Source: Rhodamnia argentea (lineage: Eukaryota > Streptophyta > Magnoliopsida > Myrtales > Myrtaceae). From it: a stretch of DNA of 64,000 nt. Positions 19,558 to 32,180 of this stretch are shown here, one piece after another (the stretch's first letter is position 1; each line of letters begins with the position of its first letter). The notes under the pieces are model-generated. The model had not been told where the DNA came from and searched no databases. It saw only the letters and a list, made by a program, of their open reading frames with translations. The position numbers were made by a program, and so were the translations under genes. The DNA lies in NCBI RefSeq assembly GCF_020921035.1, contig NC_063152.1, positions 16,258,001-16,322,000 on the forward strand, in the 5' to 3' direction.

Positions 19558-20662
19558 CATGTCGTGCGACGTAACATCGAGAACATCATCATACAACCAT
19601 AGTGCGCTACGTCTCCGGGGATCATCGCGACATTCTTGGTTCACAATATCCATACCCATCAATTGAATCAAGTAATGCATTTGGAGGATTCCATTTTCAA
19701 TTCTAATCAAGGACCTCTCAATGAGAATTTTTAGTCCTATTACTGTCTTAAAATCGCAACTATTGAGAACTTTCTTTACATCCTCAGCACCCTTCCCCTT
19801 AAAGAAGCAAGCAATATGGAGAAAGATCTCTTTCTCATTTGACTCTAATCCATCATAACTTATTTTGAGCACATCATTGATGTCTTTTTTAGGAGAGGTA
19901 GAAATTTTATCTAATGTACTTTCCCATTCATCTTCTCTTCTACCACATAAGAAGGAACCCAGCACCTCAAGCGCTAAAGGAAGGCCTTTAGCATGATTCA
20001 GAAAGCTCTTCACTAGATCCATCTTGATTTTCAGTTTTTGGTGTGTCGAAAAAGCATGCTTACTGAGCAGCTCAAGAGCTTCACTATCATCCAATGCGCT
20101 AACTTCATACACATGATTTGGATCTATCCCATGACAAGTAAGCAAATGTTTATCTCTTGTAGTGATGATGATCCTACTCCCATTACCAAACCACTCGCAT
20201 TCTCCTGCTAAAGCATTTAACTAGCACGAGTCATCCACATCATCCAGGATAAGGAGAACTTTTTTGTGAGAAAGTCTATCTCGTACTAGATTAATGCCTC
20301 CATGGACATTGGACACTACAAATTTCTTTTGCAATAATATGTCGGATAGTAATTTCTCTTGCAAACTAAATAAGTCCCTACATCCTTTTGAAGCTTCCCG
20401 AACATCCGCCAAAAAGCACGAACCTTGGAATTGTCTACGAATAGCATTGTAAAGGGCTTTTGCCAAAGCTGTCTTTCCTATGCCTCCCTGTCCCCATAAT
20501 CCCACCATGAGAACACCATCATCAGACTCAAGGTTTAGCATCGATTTCAGCTTAACCACTTGGGAATCTATCCCAACAGGATGCTTAGCAACATGCAAAG
20601 GTGGTCGGTCCAGGTAACTGGAGATCTCCCTCACAATTTTTCGTACAAGCTTCGCCTCATCA
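19558..20662 (-). pseudogene. TNL-A exon 2: NB-ARC domain with nonsense codon
   Basis: In order: P-loop GLWGQGGIGKTALAKA, RNBS-A-like FLADVRE, kinase-2 VLLILDDVDD, RNBS-B-like GSRIIITTRD, GLPL as KGLPLALEVLGS, RNBS-D-like EIFLHIACFF and an MHD-type motif that reads MHY. These bind ADP/ATP and act as the receptor switch. The stop codon TAG at 20221-20223 follows kinase-2; the frame then continues unbroken to the donor at 19557. The MHD aspartate, which holds the resting ADP state, is Tyr here, while copy C keeps MHD. Confidence 0.85.
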
Positions 20663-21998
20663 CTAACCAAAACAGGCAAAGACATTGCGGCATCGTGTTA
20701 GCAATTTGAATAAGCAAATAATGAGCAATCACGAGTACATCACATTTCCACATAATCACAGCCAAAAGCAAAATGTATCTCACGAGTTGTAATAGAACTC
20801 CAAGAGCTCCACAACAATCAAAACAAGTTCAAGTTCAACGTTTAGTCATCCGCGTGATTTATGTTCTTTTGATTTATACATGAAGATTTACTTATTTTCC
20901 TTTTTGAACCGTTATATTTGACATTTTGTACTGTTCAAATAACTCGGTAAAATGATCAAAAAAAAAAAAAACTCGGTAAAACTTTCAGGTAATGAAGTCC
21001 TATTGTTGATTTTTCTTATTCACGGGAGAAAGCCACGTATCTACTCTATGTTCAGACACGTGTGATTTTTCGAACTCAAAATGCCATCAGTAACGAGTTT
21101 AGGACTCGATCGACCAAAATCGAACATCTGTACTGCTCAATTTACCAAAATGAAACGTGAAGACCTCAATAACCATCAGATAAAATGTCTAGAGCTTTTA
21201 TTACACATTGAAGAGGTCAACAAGGATCCAAACGAAAGAGTTATAGACCTCACGCGAATGAATCCGCGATTCACAAAAGCCATATGGCAGAATTCTATTG
21301 TTCGATGCCCGAAAAGATATTTTTTTTTTCTTTTTGTGCCAGTGAATTTTGATAAATGTTGGTAAGTGTAAGAAAGTGTCGGAAAGAAAAGATCGGTGAC
21401 TTTTCCTTTCACACGACTTGACCAAACTTTTATTATAATTTGCAATTTACCAATTTTGTACCAACCTACCAAATTAGATTTACATAACTCGCAGCTTCAA
21501 ATTTAGTTACTTTTATATTAAATCACCAGCATAAATTAGAGTGACTTGGCAACATTTGTCATATGCAATCATTATCTACTAGTTTTGACTTGAACGAGTT
21601 ATGCTCTTTTAATTCACCAACTTTTTTAAAGTTACGAACTAATTTCAGCAATTGCCAATCTTAATTAGAATCACCAATTTTTCTTTGATTAAGTTACCAA
21701 CTAATTTTGGGTTATCAATTCTCGTTTGACTTACTTGCCAAGCTTAATTTTCTTTTCATTATCAACTTTTCTTCACTTCTTCCAAATTTTATTTTCCCTT
21801 TTTAACGAAGTCTTAGATTTACCAACTCTTATATGAAATTACTAACTTTAACTTAAGCCACGCAAGAACTTTCAAGAATCATAAGATGAAGCATCCATAC
21901 GTAAACTAACAATCGCATGGGGATTTTTTGCAACAAATCTCTATAATTACTTGGAAAAATTAGCTTCTTACACAAAATGTGGACTCCACTCTACTTAC
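20663..21998 (-). other. TNL-A intron 1
   Basis: AT-rich intron with many loose repeats of tttaccaactt / gttacttgcc. The matching intron of copy C (39795-41015) has the same texture and shares the stretch around 21070-21360. No gene in it. Confidence 0.6.
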
Positions 21999-22471
21999 CC
22001 GAATGTCAAATGACACCCGGACAAGCTACCAGCATCGGAAAGAGCTTTCTCCCATCTCTTCACTTTCTCTGAATCCTTCCCGAACTTGGACTCATGCTTA
22101 ACCATTGCTTTTCTGTATCTCTCTCTCGGTGTCCTCACCTCTCTTGGATCCACTTTGTAAAATAAGGGAAAGACCATGAGATCTCTTTCTTCCTTACAGT
22201 CCATGATTTTCGCCGCCTCTTCTAAACACCACCATGAGGAAGCATAATCATCGGAGAAAATGATGATCGTGATATGCGATTCCTCGATCGCCTTCATAAG
22301 CCCCGGCGCTATCTGCTCTCCTTTCCTAAGCTCCTCGCTATCCACATAAGTGTAGATTCCTTTCTGGTCAAGAGCCCCGTATAGATGACCGAGGAAGTTG
22401 TTCCGGACGTCCTCACCTCTGAAGCTTAAGAACACATGGTATGTCCTTTCGGGTTTCGATGAAGAAGCCAT
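21999..22471 (-). CDS. TNL-A exon 1: TIR domain
   Basis: The start is MASSSKPERTYHVFLSFRGEDVR, the standard opening of plant TIR domains. TIR-2-like GIYTYVDSEELRKGEQI, TIR-3-like AIEESHITIIIFSDDYASSWWCLEE (with the usual catalytic-site Glu after CL) and a FYKVDPREVR block follow. TIR domains of this type hydrolyse NAD+ to start cell-death signalling. The exon has no stop or gap. It ends in a clean donor (gtaagt at 21993-21998) and joins in frame to the NB-ARC exon. About 158 residues, normal for the family. Confidence 0.85.
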
Positions 22472-22569
22472 TAGACGATGGAGTTCAACAATCGGCAGCG
22501 AGTATTAGCTTCTTGTGCGCCAGAGAGCGCCGAAGGAGAGACGAGGTCGCTGTTCGCTTCACGAGACGG

Positions 22570-22573
<4 letters not shown>

Positions 22574-22600
<27 letters not shown>

Positions 22601-22601
22601 G
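22574..22601 (-). repeat. (GA)n microsatellite upstream of TNL-A
   Basis: A 28-bp GA repeat about 105-130 bp upstream of the TNL-A start codon; on the gene strand it reads (CT)n. CT-rich tracts are common in plant 5' leaders, so it may be transcribed. Bases 22640-23290 beyond it hold no recognised feature. Confidence 0.75.
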
Positions 22602-23289
22602 TGAGGCGTGTCAGAGATTTTTTTAAAAAAGTAAACACAAGATGAGAAAGGAGAGACAGCGTGCATCTGTCAAGTGTCTAGTCTACTCAGGCGATGGAAT
22701 TGAATACTTGGGGACCAGCATTAGACGGCTGGGATGGGGCTTGAGGGGGTGGAGCGGGATGAGGGGCGTCGGGATGGAGGGTCCCACGTGGGTGGGCCTT
22801 GATTGGATGAGCATGGCCATGTGGGTTTGACAAGCTAGTGGGGGCACTAGACTGCAGAGTTCAAGTTAGTAATTACAGACTATTTTAGCATTAATAAGAG
22901 AGCCCAACCTTTCTGTTTGTTCCTCCATCTTTATCAATGAGGGCCACATGACTATACGACATTACAGGCTTTACAGCTACCCGCTTCGTTCCCCGGAGAG
23001 GAAGATCTCCGTGAACTGGGCCTTAGTATTTCGACCGAAAAAACTGGGTCTTAGTACTTTTAATCGCCTAAAATGTCAGTCCCACGCACAGGAATTGAAG
23101 GATTACTTTGGGTTATGTTTCGATATTAACAAAAATGTTAACATTACACCAATCTCGCGCAAAGCATTTTTTAGAAATTATTTAGATAAGTGAATATTTG
23201 AAGGATAATTTTGGTAAATTTATGCCTTAATTTCTGAAAATGGACATTTTATTGTGCCATTTCAAAATTGTCTATATTATGTATTGGAA

Positions 23290-24020
23290 AAATCAGAATC
23301 AGACAAGTTCAGAAACTGATCTAATGCATGCCCCGGAGCTACTTCAATGCAACAGACTCCAAATTTGTCATTTGCACAGCCATAATATGCTTCCTTTTAT
23401 ACCGAAAACCAACAAATGTACCAATGATTGATAATGCTGCTGCACAATTATGCGTACTTCACATGACACATGAAGGGAGCATGCTGAAAATTTCTCTGCA
23501 ACTTCTGCAGACGGAAGTCCATTCCTCCGCCACCATTCAAGAAGGACATCAGTGAGCTTCCATTTCTGCACGTCTTCTTGCCTAGGAAATCGCAAGGAGA
23601 AACATAAACAAAGCATCAGTGAGCTTCCATTTGGAACCGGGATTTATCTTTGAATCGCTGCATCTCTCACCGTCGTTTCCTTCTTCCTCAGTGTCGAAAG
23701 GAGAGCTACAGTAATGCAAATAACAAATAGTTAACCGAAGCAAATAATAGCAACACAACCATAATTCGTCCATTCCCTCTTCAAATTGCCTCTTTCGTAT
23801 CTGCTCCATGTTGACTAGTCTTTGAAGGCTTCAACTGTGTCCATCCTCTGCTTAGTATGTAGACTATGTGAGGAAGATCCTTACATCCTAAGGACAGGAT
23901 TTTCGCTAAAGCCAACTGGATGAGATCATGATCCTATTGGAAGAGCCACTGTCTCCAAGACAGAATCATCGATACACCGCATTTGGAAAATTTCGGTTCT
24001 TTCTTCAAATACCCCAACAC
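23290..24020 (-). other. Co-duplicated downstream block, copy B
   Basis: The second copy of the block seen at 14360-14990. The minus strand has an 82-codon frame with KWKLTDVLLEWWRRNGL and then SAEVAEKFSACSLHVS (23368-23616). Near 23850-24000, HDLIQLALAKILSLG and RCIDDSVL lie in two frames. No family recognised. It lies downstream of the TNL-B relic in the same order as for copy A. Confidence 0.35.
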
Positions 24021-25360
24021 TAAGAGTCTAAGACATGATCTTATGCGTGAAGCATGGAAAACTCTCTCCGCTCCTCAATGTCAAGGTGTGGACATTGTTT
24101 GAAGAGCATTCTCCTTACTATCAATTCAGAACAACAACAAAGTGCTGTCGGCCAAAATCCATAGAAAGGGGCAGACAAGCAATGATACACATACTTTCTG
24201 TGTCTCATTAGTCCTGTTTCTTCTTGCCGCAATAAGGTGCCCTTCCTCAACAATCACACAGCTGTCCAATCAAGGTCTAATATAAGTAAGCACAATGTGA
24301 AATCATGAAAATACTAATTATCTTAATTAGAAAATAAAGTAACACATCTAAAATGTGCATGCTTACTGAAAATCGGTATCTTACTCAACTTGAACTTCAA
24401 GGCTGTCCAAAGCAAGCTCTGCCTTATACAAAAGAAGGCAGATGAGTCTTGTTATTTGCTAGGAGAAAAAAATATGAGTATAAAGAGTTAGAATTTCTGT
24501 CATACGTGCATTCGGGCAATTCAAGAGGAAATCGGCGTGAAGTTGCTAGCAGTAGAAATTTTTCAGTATCAATATGCAGCTAATAATTAAATGAATTATT
24601 TGACCCCCCCCCCAAAAAAAAAAAAAAAAACGGGATGGGGGGAATGAATCTATATCTTGTAGCTATAAGATCGGGATCATGCGGGTTCACTATAATATAT
24701 TGATCACATAACCTGTAATTCGGAGGCAAATCCCAACCTTATACCGATATGGCTCTAACAACACTAATGCAAAAATAGCAACTAATTTGACAAACTACAT
24801 GATGCTCCTTCCAGTGTGTCTTGCTATTGGTACCTCGGAAATTTGTCTTTCGTTAGTCAGGTCTTACTCGAACATTCAAGAAGAATCCAGGAGTTTTAGC
24901 TTCTCGTCATTTTCCTTGATAAAGCTATGGCACATAAGGACAAAAAGAGAATCCTACACTGCTGCTAAGGCCTCAGAAACAAGAATAAACAATTAGCTTA
25001 GTGCTTTTGTCTCTATTCCACTGAATTAACTCATGTAAACTCCGTGTTTCCCATGATTTTTTTTTTTTTTGCCTCTTCAAGCCCCTCATAAAACATAGAG
25101 ACGGGGCCCTATCCTAGTGATCGAAGTTTCTCAGAATTCAATTCTCCTGGAAAACTTATCACCGGCTGCACATCTGTATGAAAAGTACATACTACATATC
25201 CACATTTCCTGAAAAGAGGGCTGAACCATCCCCATGTACGCCCTACTTCCTATTATTTCACTTTCCCTCACTTATATTTACTTTGAACCTAGACTTCACC
25301 TACTTCTTTCAATAACCTATGAAATCTCTATCAAGCATCCACAGACAAAACTTACGAAGT
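24021..25360. other. Gene-free part of the TNL-B flank
   Basis: AT-rich, with C/A and T homopolymers near 24604-24630 and 25060-25070. No recognised gene. Confidence 0.35.
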
Positions 25361-25364
25361 AACA

Positions 25365-25780
25365 CTGTTTTAGTGTCTCTCGAACAAATTCGATGGCACA
25401 CCCTTCAAGTTTCCAGCGCAATTATACCACCAACTGAGTCGAATTCAAAATCCAGCTCAAGCATTACATCAACTTAATAAAATTCGAATGTGTCAGGCAT
25501 CACCTCATCTATAGCAAGCTGCGTGAAGCCCAGAACATCAGGGGAAAAATCATTCACCCGAAGCTACGTTACCAGCTTCCATGGCTTCTGGTAGGCGGTG
25601 GTAGTCTGTTCCCTCTGCTGGCCGGCCTCCCTCCCCGTCGGTTTGCTAGGGACTCTGTTTCCGGAAGATGAGCTTCTCCTGTTTGTTGCCTCATTTGGCA
25701 AGTGGTGATCTTCAATTCGTTGGAGCTCACTTGTGTCGATTGGAAGATGAAGAGTAGTGATGTTGAAGGCAGCGTCGATG
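25365..25780 (-). other. Co-duplicated block downstream of TNL-B
   Basis: The equivalent of 15540-15800. The minus strand keeps MLELDFEFDS and the EQTTTA stretch followed by a GT donor, but its initiator ATG is changed and frames are broken. Confidence 0.35.
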
Positions 25781-25996
25781 GAGTTGGAAGTTTGCCTATC
25801 TATGGCGGAGAATAGGAAGGAGCTTACGGGACATCGAAGAAAATGAACAAAGAGAAGAAAAAAGTTTGCCTATGGGTTCCAGTGAGCACTAAGGAGCAAC
25901 ACACGGTTGAGAAAAGAAAACGTGGAGAAAGAACACACTCAAATCAAGATCAGTTGAGCTCAATTACCTACGAATTGCTTCCGTAGCAAGTTCCCG

Positions 25997-26700
25997 TCAT
26001 TCTAACAACAACAGCTGCGAGCCAACACAACCATTCTCATCTCTGCCAATCGAATGAAAAAGTCCACATGATCTTGGTCCGCATCCCTCGAGTGAGAATA
26101 ACCTCTTCATTTCTCTCTATACCATTTGACTTCGTTCCTCAACGCTTATTTGACAATCTTGCAAGCGTTCATCTAGATCTGTTTCAATGGAATTGTCTTC
26201 GGACATGAGTGAACTCTCGGCTTTTGAATCTGTTGATCCAGGAACAACCTCACAGAGTACATGTGGATCCCATTAGCCCGTTTCTCCAAATCTCATGGTG
26301 CAAATCATTCTCTAGTGGCTTGCATATTATTCAGAGTCCCCATGCTAGCACGTCTCCTTGTCACCGTAAGGCTAAGTTGTGGATACCTCCCAACAATTTG
26401 GCCAAAATCGACTTTTCCCCATAGATTATCCGGAATGAAATACTGGATATAGATATGACACTTACTCAAATAAGGGAACTGTTGTTGCTTGGAACCCCGC
26501 CATTCGCCATTAACATGTTGTCCAATTATCAAAAAGGCTTCCTCTTCCAAATAATGTCCAAGGACAATAACACAACGAGCCAATCCAAGAAACTTCTTAT
26601 ACATGCCTTTTGAAACCACGAGCGAAGCGGAACACATTTCGATGGGGCTATAGTCTCCAATCTACATCCATTCAGGCGCCTTGCTATTAATAGGCAGGAG
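25997..26700 (-). pseudogene. TNL-B relic: only the C-JID-like last exon
   Basis: The minus strand carries, in two frames, EWM..GDYSPIEM, KGMYKKFLGLA, DNLWGKVDFGQIVGRYPQ, then (frameshifted) WGL.IICKPLENDL, and the terminal QLLLLE ending in TGA at 25997-25999. This is the last TNL exon, with stops and at least one frameshift. It keeps the acidic segment (DCQISVEER) that copy A has lost. No TIR, NB-ARC or LRR exons are found upstream (26700-31800). Confidence 0.75.
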
Positions 26701-29090
26701 TGGCACCTTGCTATCCACAGTGAGGATCCACTGACATCTTATTTCCGAAGAAAAGAAAAGAGCAATGAAGAAGATAGCGCATTTTTGTATATTCTTGTTC
26801 AAGCTTTTGTTTGTTTTATTTTTCCGAGAAAACACAGAAAAAATAAAATCATTTTTTTTAGCACATCATATGGTTCCATATCACATTAATCATTCAATTC
26901 ACATTTTAAGCCAATCAATCGAAAGGGGTTTTCATAAAATTGATACCGAAAGGACATTAATTTTTTTAATTAATGTAATGATGTCCTCGAACTCACTTTC
27001 TCTAGTTTGCAGAGGTAGCATAATTCTCCTGCTATTTTATATAGGTTTCTTATCGGCCTACCGTAAATGATTAGTGGGGGCTCCAATTTAATATTTTTTC
27101 ATGAATAAACTTAAGTTACGATTTGGTATGAACTTGGAAGAGTCCAAGTTAGATTAATTGAATAATTAACCTGATAATTCATTAATATAATATTTTTCTG
27201 AACTTTGGATCACGACAATAATAGTGAAATATTATTAAAAATGGTCCACATCAGCGTTGAGCATACCATGTAGGATGGCCAATGCCCAAGCAGCAATTTT
27301 CAGCTAAAATTGGTCGGATGGACTCAATTGGAAAAATTTGAAAATGTTTAGGACTCAATTGACCAAATTAAAAGGTTTATGACTCACTTGGAAAAAGTGC
27401 AATGGACTAATTTTATTAGCCTCGTTCTTGACTAAGTAAATGGATGAATTTCTTCATACAACTGTTTGGCAGGTAGAGTCAAGTAGTCATGTTTGGTAGC
27501 TATGTAATAGACTGTCGTTTTGACATTCTATATGCCAAGAAAATGTCAAAGATGTATGTATAATTCCACACTTATGCATATAATATTAATTGTATTCTTC
27601 TCGATGCCCGCAGTTTTGATAACACCTTCACCTGGGGAAGATCATCGTATTCGAGTTTAAATCCGACTCTATTAACATACCTACCGAGACTCATCTTCTT
27701 TTAAAAATTAAGTAATTAGTTTCAAGAAAACTAGTCATATTAGCCATTTATTCTCCCATCATCCACTTGATAACGTACGAATTTCAGAAAATCAGTTTCT
27801 CAACACTTTCCTATCTCTCTTGAGAAGTAGGGCGAGAGAAAGTCAATATGATATTGGCATTGGTTTTTCCAACGAAACGAAGTACTTTTTTGTCTTTCTC
27901 ATTCGAGTCCCCCACTCTCGTTTCAATGATGAGCCCGAACGCATTTTCGGTGCCATAGAGCTAGACGGCCGGATACTTCTTTAGACCGTCTCTTGAAACA
28001 CCTGCTTATCCTGCATATCTATTCTACTAAGACCCTCCGGTCCCTCTCCATGGGTAAACCTTAGTACTGGCTTACCTCGTTAACAGCATACTTTTTATTT
28101 GGACCAAACAACATACTTTTTATAGCAAAAGAGGGAAAAAAAAAAAAAGACAATATTTTAGAATGATGCCATGTATATCAAAGCATGATATATTGAAGTA
28201 ACGAAGCATATGGCAATTAGGTCGTCAAAAGAGCTGGGTCATATTCAACGCTCAATGGAACTTTGCCTCATCACTTTTTCTACCTACTTCTAATAGCATA
28301 TTGATTATTCAATCATGTGACTCCCATATAAAAACTTGCCAGCTCTCCACGCACACGAACAAGAGCATATGGAATATTCAATCATGTGATCCCATAAAAA
28401 TAAGCACTTGAGATCAAATGGGCTTACGGGTGCATGTAAGAGTAAAAGTTGGTTTAACACCGCACCTAGTATGATTCTACATTTTTCATAGAGAATGGAT
28501 CTTCAGTCTTTGCAACCTGCAAATGCGGGGATAAATGGCCTTCGGCTAATATGTAGAGCAAGTGATTCATTGATGTCATGTATAAAGTTCAATATATATC
28601 AATAAATGGAAAAATGTAATTAGCATCACATGTTATTTTAGTGACAATTTGTCACTGTCTCCAAGTCTAAAATCACATGTATAAGAAAAATATGAGACAT
28701 AAAGTTTATATCCTTAGTATGTTGAGAGTTTCAAGGATTCGACTGTGTTGTGACCGCGGAAGTGATACATTTGATTGCGTTAGAGAAACGCAGGTTTTAT
28801 ATTGTGGTGGGATATCTCATGTTCGAATGTGTGGTCATACTCTCAAAGGAGATAATTGTCTATTAATTTATGGAGAGATACACGTACAACTTGTGATTGA
28901 GGAGTAATTGATCTAGTGGTTCAAACACATATACCATATGAAACTTCTTGTCACATAATTTGTCATAGCCATCTCAACCAGCCATATCAAATCATTTGAG
29001 ATTTTCTCACAAGTATGTAGGACGTAATTATTGTAACCAGGAGCATAAAATTAGCGAATGGAATTCTTTGCTAGCAAATCCATGCTAAAT
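26701..29090. other. Gene-free stretch
   Basis: AT-rich. A patch at 27290-27420 repeats ggactcaattg(g/a)-type words, suggesting a small decayed transposon arm. Open frames at 26765-27070 and 28677-28907 have no coding signature. No TNL exons, although TNL-B should have extended here. Confidence 0.4.
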
Positions 29091-30610
29091 TATGCAAACC
29101 ATTTACCTCTTTTACCATCAGTAGGGATACATGATATAGTCCAGAACTATGAAGCTCAAAGACGTCTATTGCACGCCTCGCTTGAAAACTAAAAAGAATT
29201 AAGCTACTTTGGACCTTAGTCTGTCCTTAATCTGCTATATATAAGGGTCAATCTGGATGTCGAGATTTCTTAGATGTAAAACTCTAAGAGGGTATTTGTG
29301 CTTACATGGAAGAAAAAGATATCTTTGGTAATTGGGGGGTGGTAATGATGAAGGTAGACACCATGTCAACTTGGACTAACTATTGCCGAGTAGACTCATA
29401 TAGTAGCAACACATGCCCAGAGCGAGTGAATTGAAAATTCATCTCTCGCGTCGCTGGCTTGTGCTTCGCACAATGCCTATTAACTAGCTTGCTAGCAGCG
29501 TACTTTTGCTTAATATGAAGCTCAAACACGTCTATTGCACGCTCGGGATTACCTCACAGTTTGAAAACTCAAAAAGAATCAAGCTACTAGAAAAATATCT
29601 ATACGATAAAAATTAGCAACATAAAATTGTTATCTAGAAAGGGCTACGCCAAATGTGGAGGTCGACTCGGGTTTGGAGATTGATCAAATATAGTCTAAGC
29701 CAAAATGACTTATTTAACCAATATTGACTTATCTTCATGCAATACAAATTCAATGATTTTTACGTGACGAGCCCGAAATCCAACCCATACTTGACCCAAT
29801 TCAAGTTCCAATTCTAGTAATTTTTCTCCTTAAATTTCCAATTCTAGCAATAGTTAGTGAATTGAGAGCTCGAAAACAAATGCATAACCGTGATGACTTT
29901 GAACTAATCGAGTTTCGATAGCCAAATCGAGCTTTATTGTGAGAGATCAGAATCAAGCATTACAAATCCTAGAGTTTCAGCGCTAACTCACCGTGAGGTC
30001 GCCAGCTCGAGCCAAGAATGATATCCCAACCGCACTTCTTGGCAATTCATTAACGCGACGTGCAATGAATATGGGCATGTTCCCGACCTATTAAAACTCG
30101 TATGCAGAGTTACGCATAGCTTTTGCCGTAAACTAGTTTAACAATCTGTTAATTTCAACTTAAAAGCATGAAACGGACTTGGCATCGCAGCTGCAACCCT
30201 CAGGAAACGCTTGAACTTCCGGACAAAAACTGGTTTGAACATGGATTATGCTTCCTTTCTCAGCTCTCCTGACGAAATTCCGGGATTGGAAAAGCGGCAA
30301 ATGCCAGTTAGAGTGCAGTGAATAATTTGAAAACACAAGCAGGGGAGAATCTTATTATGCTAGGATCAACACCAATTTCTCGAATGGCAATCTGGCTAAG
30401 AATACTCATTCTAGAGGAAAGCTACATATGATAAACAGGGCATATGAAGATAAAGACTGGGCATCTGAAACTCTAGCTTTTGCTTACTGGGCAAACTTTA
30501 CTTACCAACAATCATACGGCCGAACGCCGCTGCAGTCAATAAACTATAGTTAGTGCCAGTCTGGATAAGGCTGCCGACCATCTAAATATAAACAGGGCGA
30601 TTCTTAGAGG
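29090..30610. repeat. Outer flank of the TNL-C unit, duplicate of 10500-12400
   Basis: Stretches such as GCAGCTGCAACCCTCAG, GGATTGGAAAAGCGGCAAATG and AATGGCAATCTGGCTAAGAA match the copy-A flank in the same order. A second, internal repeat occurs: GAAGCTCAAAGACGTCTATT (29150) and GAAGCTCAAACACGTCTATT (29517). No gene. Confidence 0.5.
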
Positions 30611-31800
30611 CTTTTGATTCAGACAGGCATCTTCGCTTCAGAGAGATCTTGGCACCACAGATCTGACTGAGACAAGATTTGTGGATGACTTGTGAGTTAG
30701 TATTGGCTGGGACGGGTTTAAATCAACTACGTCTTCCAAACATTACTTATCTGCAAGATGAGTCCTCTTGCCTGATGTTGTATTCGGAAAGGCAATGAGC
30801 TACTTCATGTTTCCCGCAATACTTTTGACTCAGAGAAGCATAAATATAAATTTCAGGCTCTAAAAGTCAAAGTTTGCGCGATTTATTTCTTTACCTAGAT
30901 TTTTTGTTTAGAAGCATCCTTCATACATCTCTCTTTGCTTCTTCCCCTTTGGACTTGAGCTGCTTCTTTCAAAACTAATACTTAAACCAAAGGACAATGT
31001 CCATAATCTAGATTAGCTGCCTCATATACTGCTCAAATCACATTGAAACACATCCTTTATCACTATATTGTAACATTTACGTCAACAATGACTGAGTAAA
31101 AAATTGATGAGTTCTGAACAAGCTAGGAAGCATGAAATGTTAGATCATGCCATTGTCAGACGGATGAAACTAAAAACACAAGCAGAATACCACGATTTAG
31201 CAAGAACGTGATCTCATGTAAGCAAGAAGAGAAAATTGTAACTAATTAAAAGGAAAATGATTTCTTTATCTGGTACAGTGCCCAGGGCATATCAGAAAGG
31301 ATGACTTCCTTGTAGATAAAATATTGTTTTTCATTGAAGATACTATATTTCCGGATATAAATATGAGGACATTAAAGACATCAAAGAATCTCCCAGCACT
31401 GAAAAGAAAGAAGAAGAAGAGATGAAGAAACAGGGGGAAAGGGAAAAGGATAGGACAAACTAATGTTGGCTTAACTCGTTGCAATTCTCAGGACAGTAAA
31501 TTTCTTTAGGGCGAATAAAAACAATACGAAAATGTCTAACAAGTCACAAAGAGTTTATCACAAAGGGAACAAGCAGGGAAAGAAAGAATTGAGACAAAGT
31601 TGACTTATTAATGCTTACGGGAACTCCGCTTTCTTCCATTTCAACTAGGAAAAGGGCAGAAAAGTGGAGTCATTGTGTGACAAGAAGCAGAATTACTGCG
31701 AAAACCACATCCATCAGTAATCAACATAAGGAGTCATAAACCTCCAGGAAGCTTTAGTTGTCAATGTCATCTGTCACAATTTCAAAGTGGAGTAAAGTAG
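30611..31800. other. Gene-free stretch
   Basis: No coding signature. A short frame at 31266-31484 is Phe/Leu-rich by composition only. Confidence 0.35.
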
Positions 31801-31804
31801 ACAG

Positions 31805-32180
31805 AAATCAGCAACAAAAGCAAGATCAGACACTGACCAAATGCATCCCTCGGAGCTAACTTGATGCAACAACAGTATTGAGCCACAGCATCCAAATTTA
31901 TCATTTACGCAGCCGTAATGTACTTCCTTTATACCTAACAATGTGTGAAAGTTATCTAACTGAATAATCTTCGACAAGTATAGTATGACCAACAGATGTA
32001 CCAATGATCGACAATGCTGCTGCACACAATATTCATGGTTTGCATGTCACGCAAAAGGAGCATGGTTAAGACTCCTCTGCACCTTATGCAGCCGAAAATC
32101 CAGTCCTCTGCTGCTGTTCAAGAACATCATCGAGAGCTTCCGTCTCTGCATGTCTTGCTGCCTATGAAAGCGCAAAGAGA
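31805..32180 (-). other. Co-duplicated downstream block, copy C
   Basis: The third copy of the 14360-14600 block, with the same order of words (CTGACCAAATGCAT, CAACAGTATTGAGC, CTCTGCACCTTATGCAGC). The minus strand has RQQDMQRRKL, lining up with RQEDVQKWKL of copy B, then frame loss. Bases 32181-32950 hold nothing more I recognise. Confidence 0.35.

Larger units (their letters stand above)
16109..22471 (-). pseudogene. TNL-A: TIR-NBS-LRR resistance gene with a nonsense codon
   Basis: A five-exon TNL immune receptor of the class that senses pathogen effectors inside the cell. Exons by splice signals and phase: 22471-21999 (TIR), 20662-19558 (NB-ARC), 19466-19191 (start of LRR), 17859-17005 (LRR) and 16645-16109 (C-JID-like). 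All junctions have GT...AG and keep the frame: exon 1 ends in phase 2, the others in phase 0. The full product would be about 1,080 residues. An in-frame TAG (20221-20223) replaces the Gln of the usual DDLDQL motif just after kinase-2. A product made from the ATG would stop after about 304 residues (TIR plus half of the NB domain). A (GA)n tract lies just upstream of the start. It was duplicated together with copy C at 33452-41482. Probably a recent pseudogene or a truncated TIR-NB gene. Confidence 0.88.

Noticed and set aside
28677..28907. 76-codon Cys-containing plus-strand frame
   Set aside because: No signal peptide, no known cysteine spacing, and no second copy.
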